Of a stretch of DNA of 6,660 nucleotides, positions 6,134-6,660 are shown piece by piece; the first letter of the stretch is position 1; every line of letters begins with the position of its first letter. The position numbers and the translations under genes are program-made. The notes beneath the pieces are model-generated. The model was not told where the DNA came from and did no database searches. It worked only from the letters and a program-made list of their open reading frames with translations. The stretch covers positions 1 through 6,660 of the forward strand of contig CAJQPD010000046.1 in assembly GCA_905480085.1 (NCBI GenBank), given 5' to 3'. The DNA comes from an uncultured Acidimicrobiia bacterium (GTDB lineage Bacteria; Actinomycetota; Acidimicrobiia; Spongiisociales; JAENVV01).

Positions 6134-6607
6134 TCAGCTCGGTTCGATTAGGGCAACCGCGGCTGCTGCCAAACCTTCGTCCCGGCCGATCGAACCCATG
6201 AAGTCCGTCGTTGTCGCCTTGACAGACACATCAGCGGGGTCAAGGTTGAGGGCCCCGGCCAAGCCCGCCCGAATGGCCTCACGGTGGGGAGAGACCTTGA
6301 CAGACTGGGCTATAACAGTGACGTCGACTTGTGAAACCTTCCAGCCGGCTTCAGAGAGTTTGGCTACGGCGTCCCGGACCAGATCGAGACTCGATACGCC
6401 CTGCCATCGCTCATCCGTAGACGGATAATGGGTTCCGAGATCGCCCAATCCGGCAGCACCAAATAGGCTATCGACCACGGCGTGGGAGGCAACATCGCCA
6501 TCGGAGGTGGCCTCCACCAACCTCACCGAATCGACGACTACCCCACCGATCCGGACCGGCCAGGTACCCCCGAAACGGTGGGCATCAAATCCGAACCCAA
6601 CCCTCAC
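6134..6607 (-). CDS. ispF: 2-C-methyl-D-erythritol 2,4-cyclodiphosphate synthase
   Basis: Converts CDP-methylerythritol 2-phosphate to methylerythritol cyclodiphosphate plus CMP in the MEP isoprenoid pathway, as a trimeric cytosolic enzyme. At 157 residues it is family length. The metal ligands D8 and H10 (GFDAH) and H42 are in place, with SDGDV at 35-39, GAAGLGDLGTHYP at 50-62 including D56, the KATTTD loop at 130-135 and the final GRDEG (GRGEG in most relatives). Position 34, His in the E. coli enzyme and a diphosphate contact, is Thr here. The start is GTG 6607, since MRVGFGFDAH matches the family N-terminus exactly. It forms a GTGA overlap with the frame upstream and has no clear SD, suggesting coupled translation. 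The following cysS and rlmB are a common actinobacterial order. Confidence 0.95.
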   Translation of the reverse strand: MRVGFGFDAHRFGGTWPVRIGGVVVDSVRLVEATSDGDVASHAVVDSLFGAAGLGDLGTHYPSTDERWQGVSSLDLVRDAVAKLSEAGWKVSQVDVTVIAQSVKVSPHREAIRAGLAGALNLDPADVSVKATTTDFMGSIGRDEGLAAAAVALIEPS

Positions 6608-6660
6608 GCCGGGCGACCGAACAACATCCGGCCTATTGCCGTGCGCGTCGTGGCGGTGAC
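6604..6660 (-). CDS. C-terminal end of an upstream gene, possibly ispD (partial)
   Basis: An open frame enters from the right edge and ends at TGA 6606-6604, overlapping the ispF GTG as GTGA. Only 18 residues are visible, ending RMLFGRPA. They carry no recognisable motif. The case for a real gene is the 4-bp overlap, the same style as the LytR_C/membrane-protein junction here, and the frequent actinobacterial order ispD-ispF-cysS. The ispF frame itself is also open to the edge, so a continuous IspDF fusion is the alternative. Identity is inferred from context only. Confidence 0.4.
   Translation of the reverse strand, partial: VTATTRTAIGRMLFGRPA

Noticed and set aside
5388..6428. Long plus-strand open frame (346 codons) antisense to cysS and ispF
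   Set aside because: It lies fully opposite two recognised genes, its translation has no family-like pattern and is rich in Arg/Pro/Ser, and long antisense frames are common in GC-rich coding DNA.
1..6660. Defence system, mobile element, CRISPR array or phage region
   Set aside because: All genes are housekeeping or envelope/transport types in a normal actinobacterial order; no transposase, integrase, nuclease, direct-repeat array or att-like duplication of the tRNA 3' end was seen.

Overview
This 6.66 kb, GC-rich window looks like ordinary actinobacterial chromosome, most likely from an uncultivated or Acidimicrobiia-like lineage. The grounds are the gene order ispF-cysS-rlmB-tRNA-Thr, a DUF3263 gene beside a LytR_C gene, frequent GTG starts and weak Shine-Dalgarno sequences. 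The lineage is an inference from gene content and style. No mobile element, CRISPR array, rRNA, phage gene or defence system could be recognised.

Layout. Bases 1-560 (+ strand) carry the 3' end of an azlC-type gene and a complete azlD-type gene, overlapping as ATGA; together they would form a branched-chain amino acid exporter. Everything from 561 to 6660 is on the minus strand. Read in the direction of transcription (right to left), the first block holds the tail of an unidentified upstream gene (6660-6604), ispF (MEP isoprenoid pathway), cysS (cysteinyl-tRNA synthetase), rlmB/trmH-type rRNA methyltransferase and tRNA-Thr(UGU). After a 105-bp gap comes a second, tightly packed block: a DUF3263 small protein, a membrane-anchored LytR_C protein, an uncharacterised three-helix membrane protein and an AI-2E/PerM-family permease. 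In this second block the junctions are 0 bp, a 4-bp overlap and 14 bp, so it reads as one envelope-related operon. It converges on azlD with the two stop codons touching.

The first block is translation and isoprenoid housekeeping. The second probably concerns the cell envelope, though only its domains, not its function, can be read from sequence.

The most notable anomaly is in cysS. Its first 22 codons are in a different frame from the rest. One missing G around 6019-6020 would explain this, and about 18 bases further on there is a P/I-to-R change in the normally conserved CG(P/I)TV motif. Restoring one base gives a normal-length enzyme (about 471 residues) with all zinc ligands and both class I signatures. 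A sequencing or assembly error, or a very recent mutation, is therefore more likely than an old pseudogene. Smaller points of interest are the Thr at position 34 of IspF (His in E. coli), a hairpin covering part of the only SD-like sequence before cysS, and the uncharacterised membrane protein of the envelope block.
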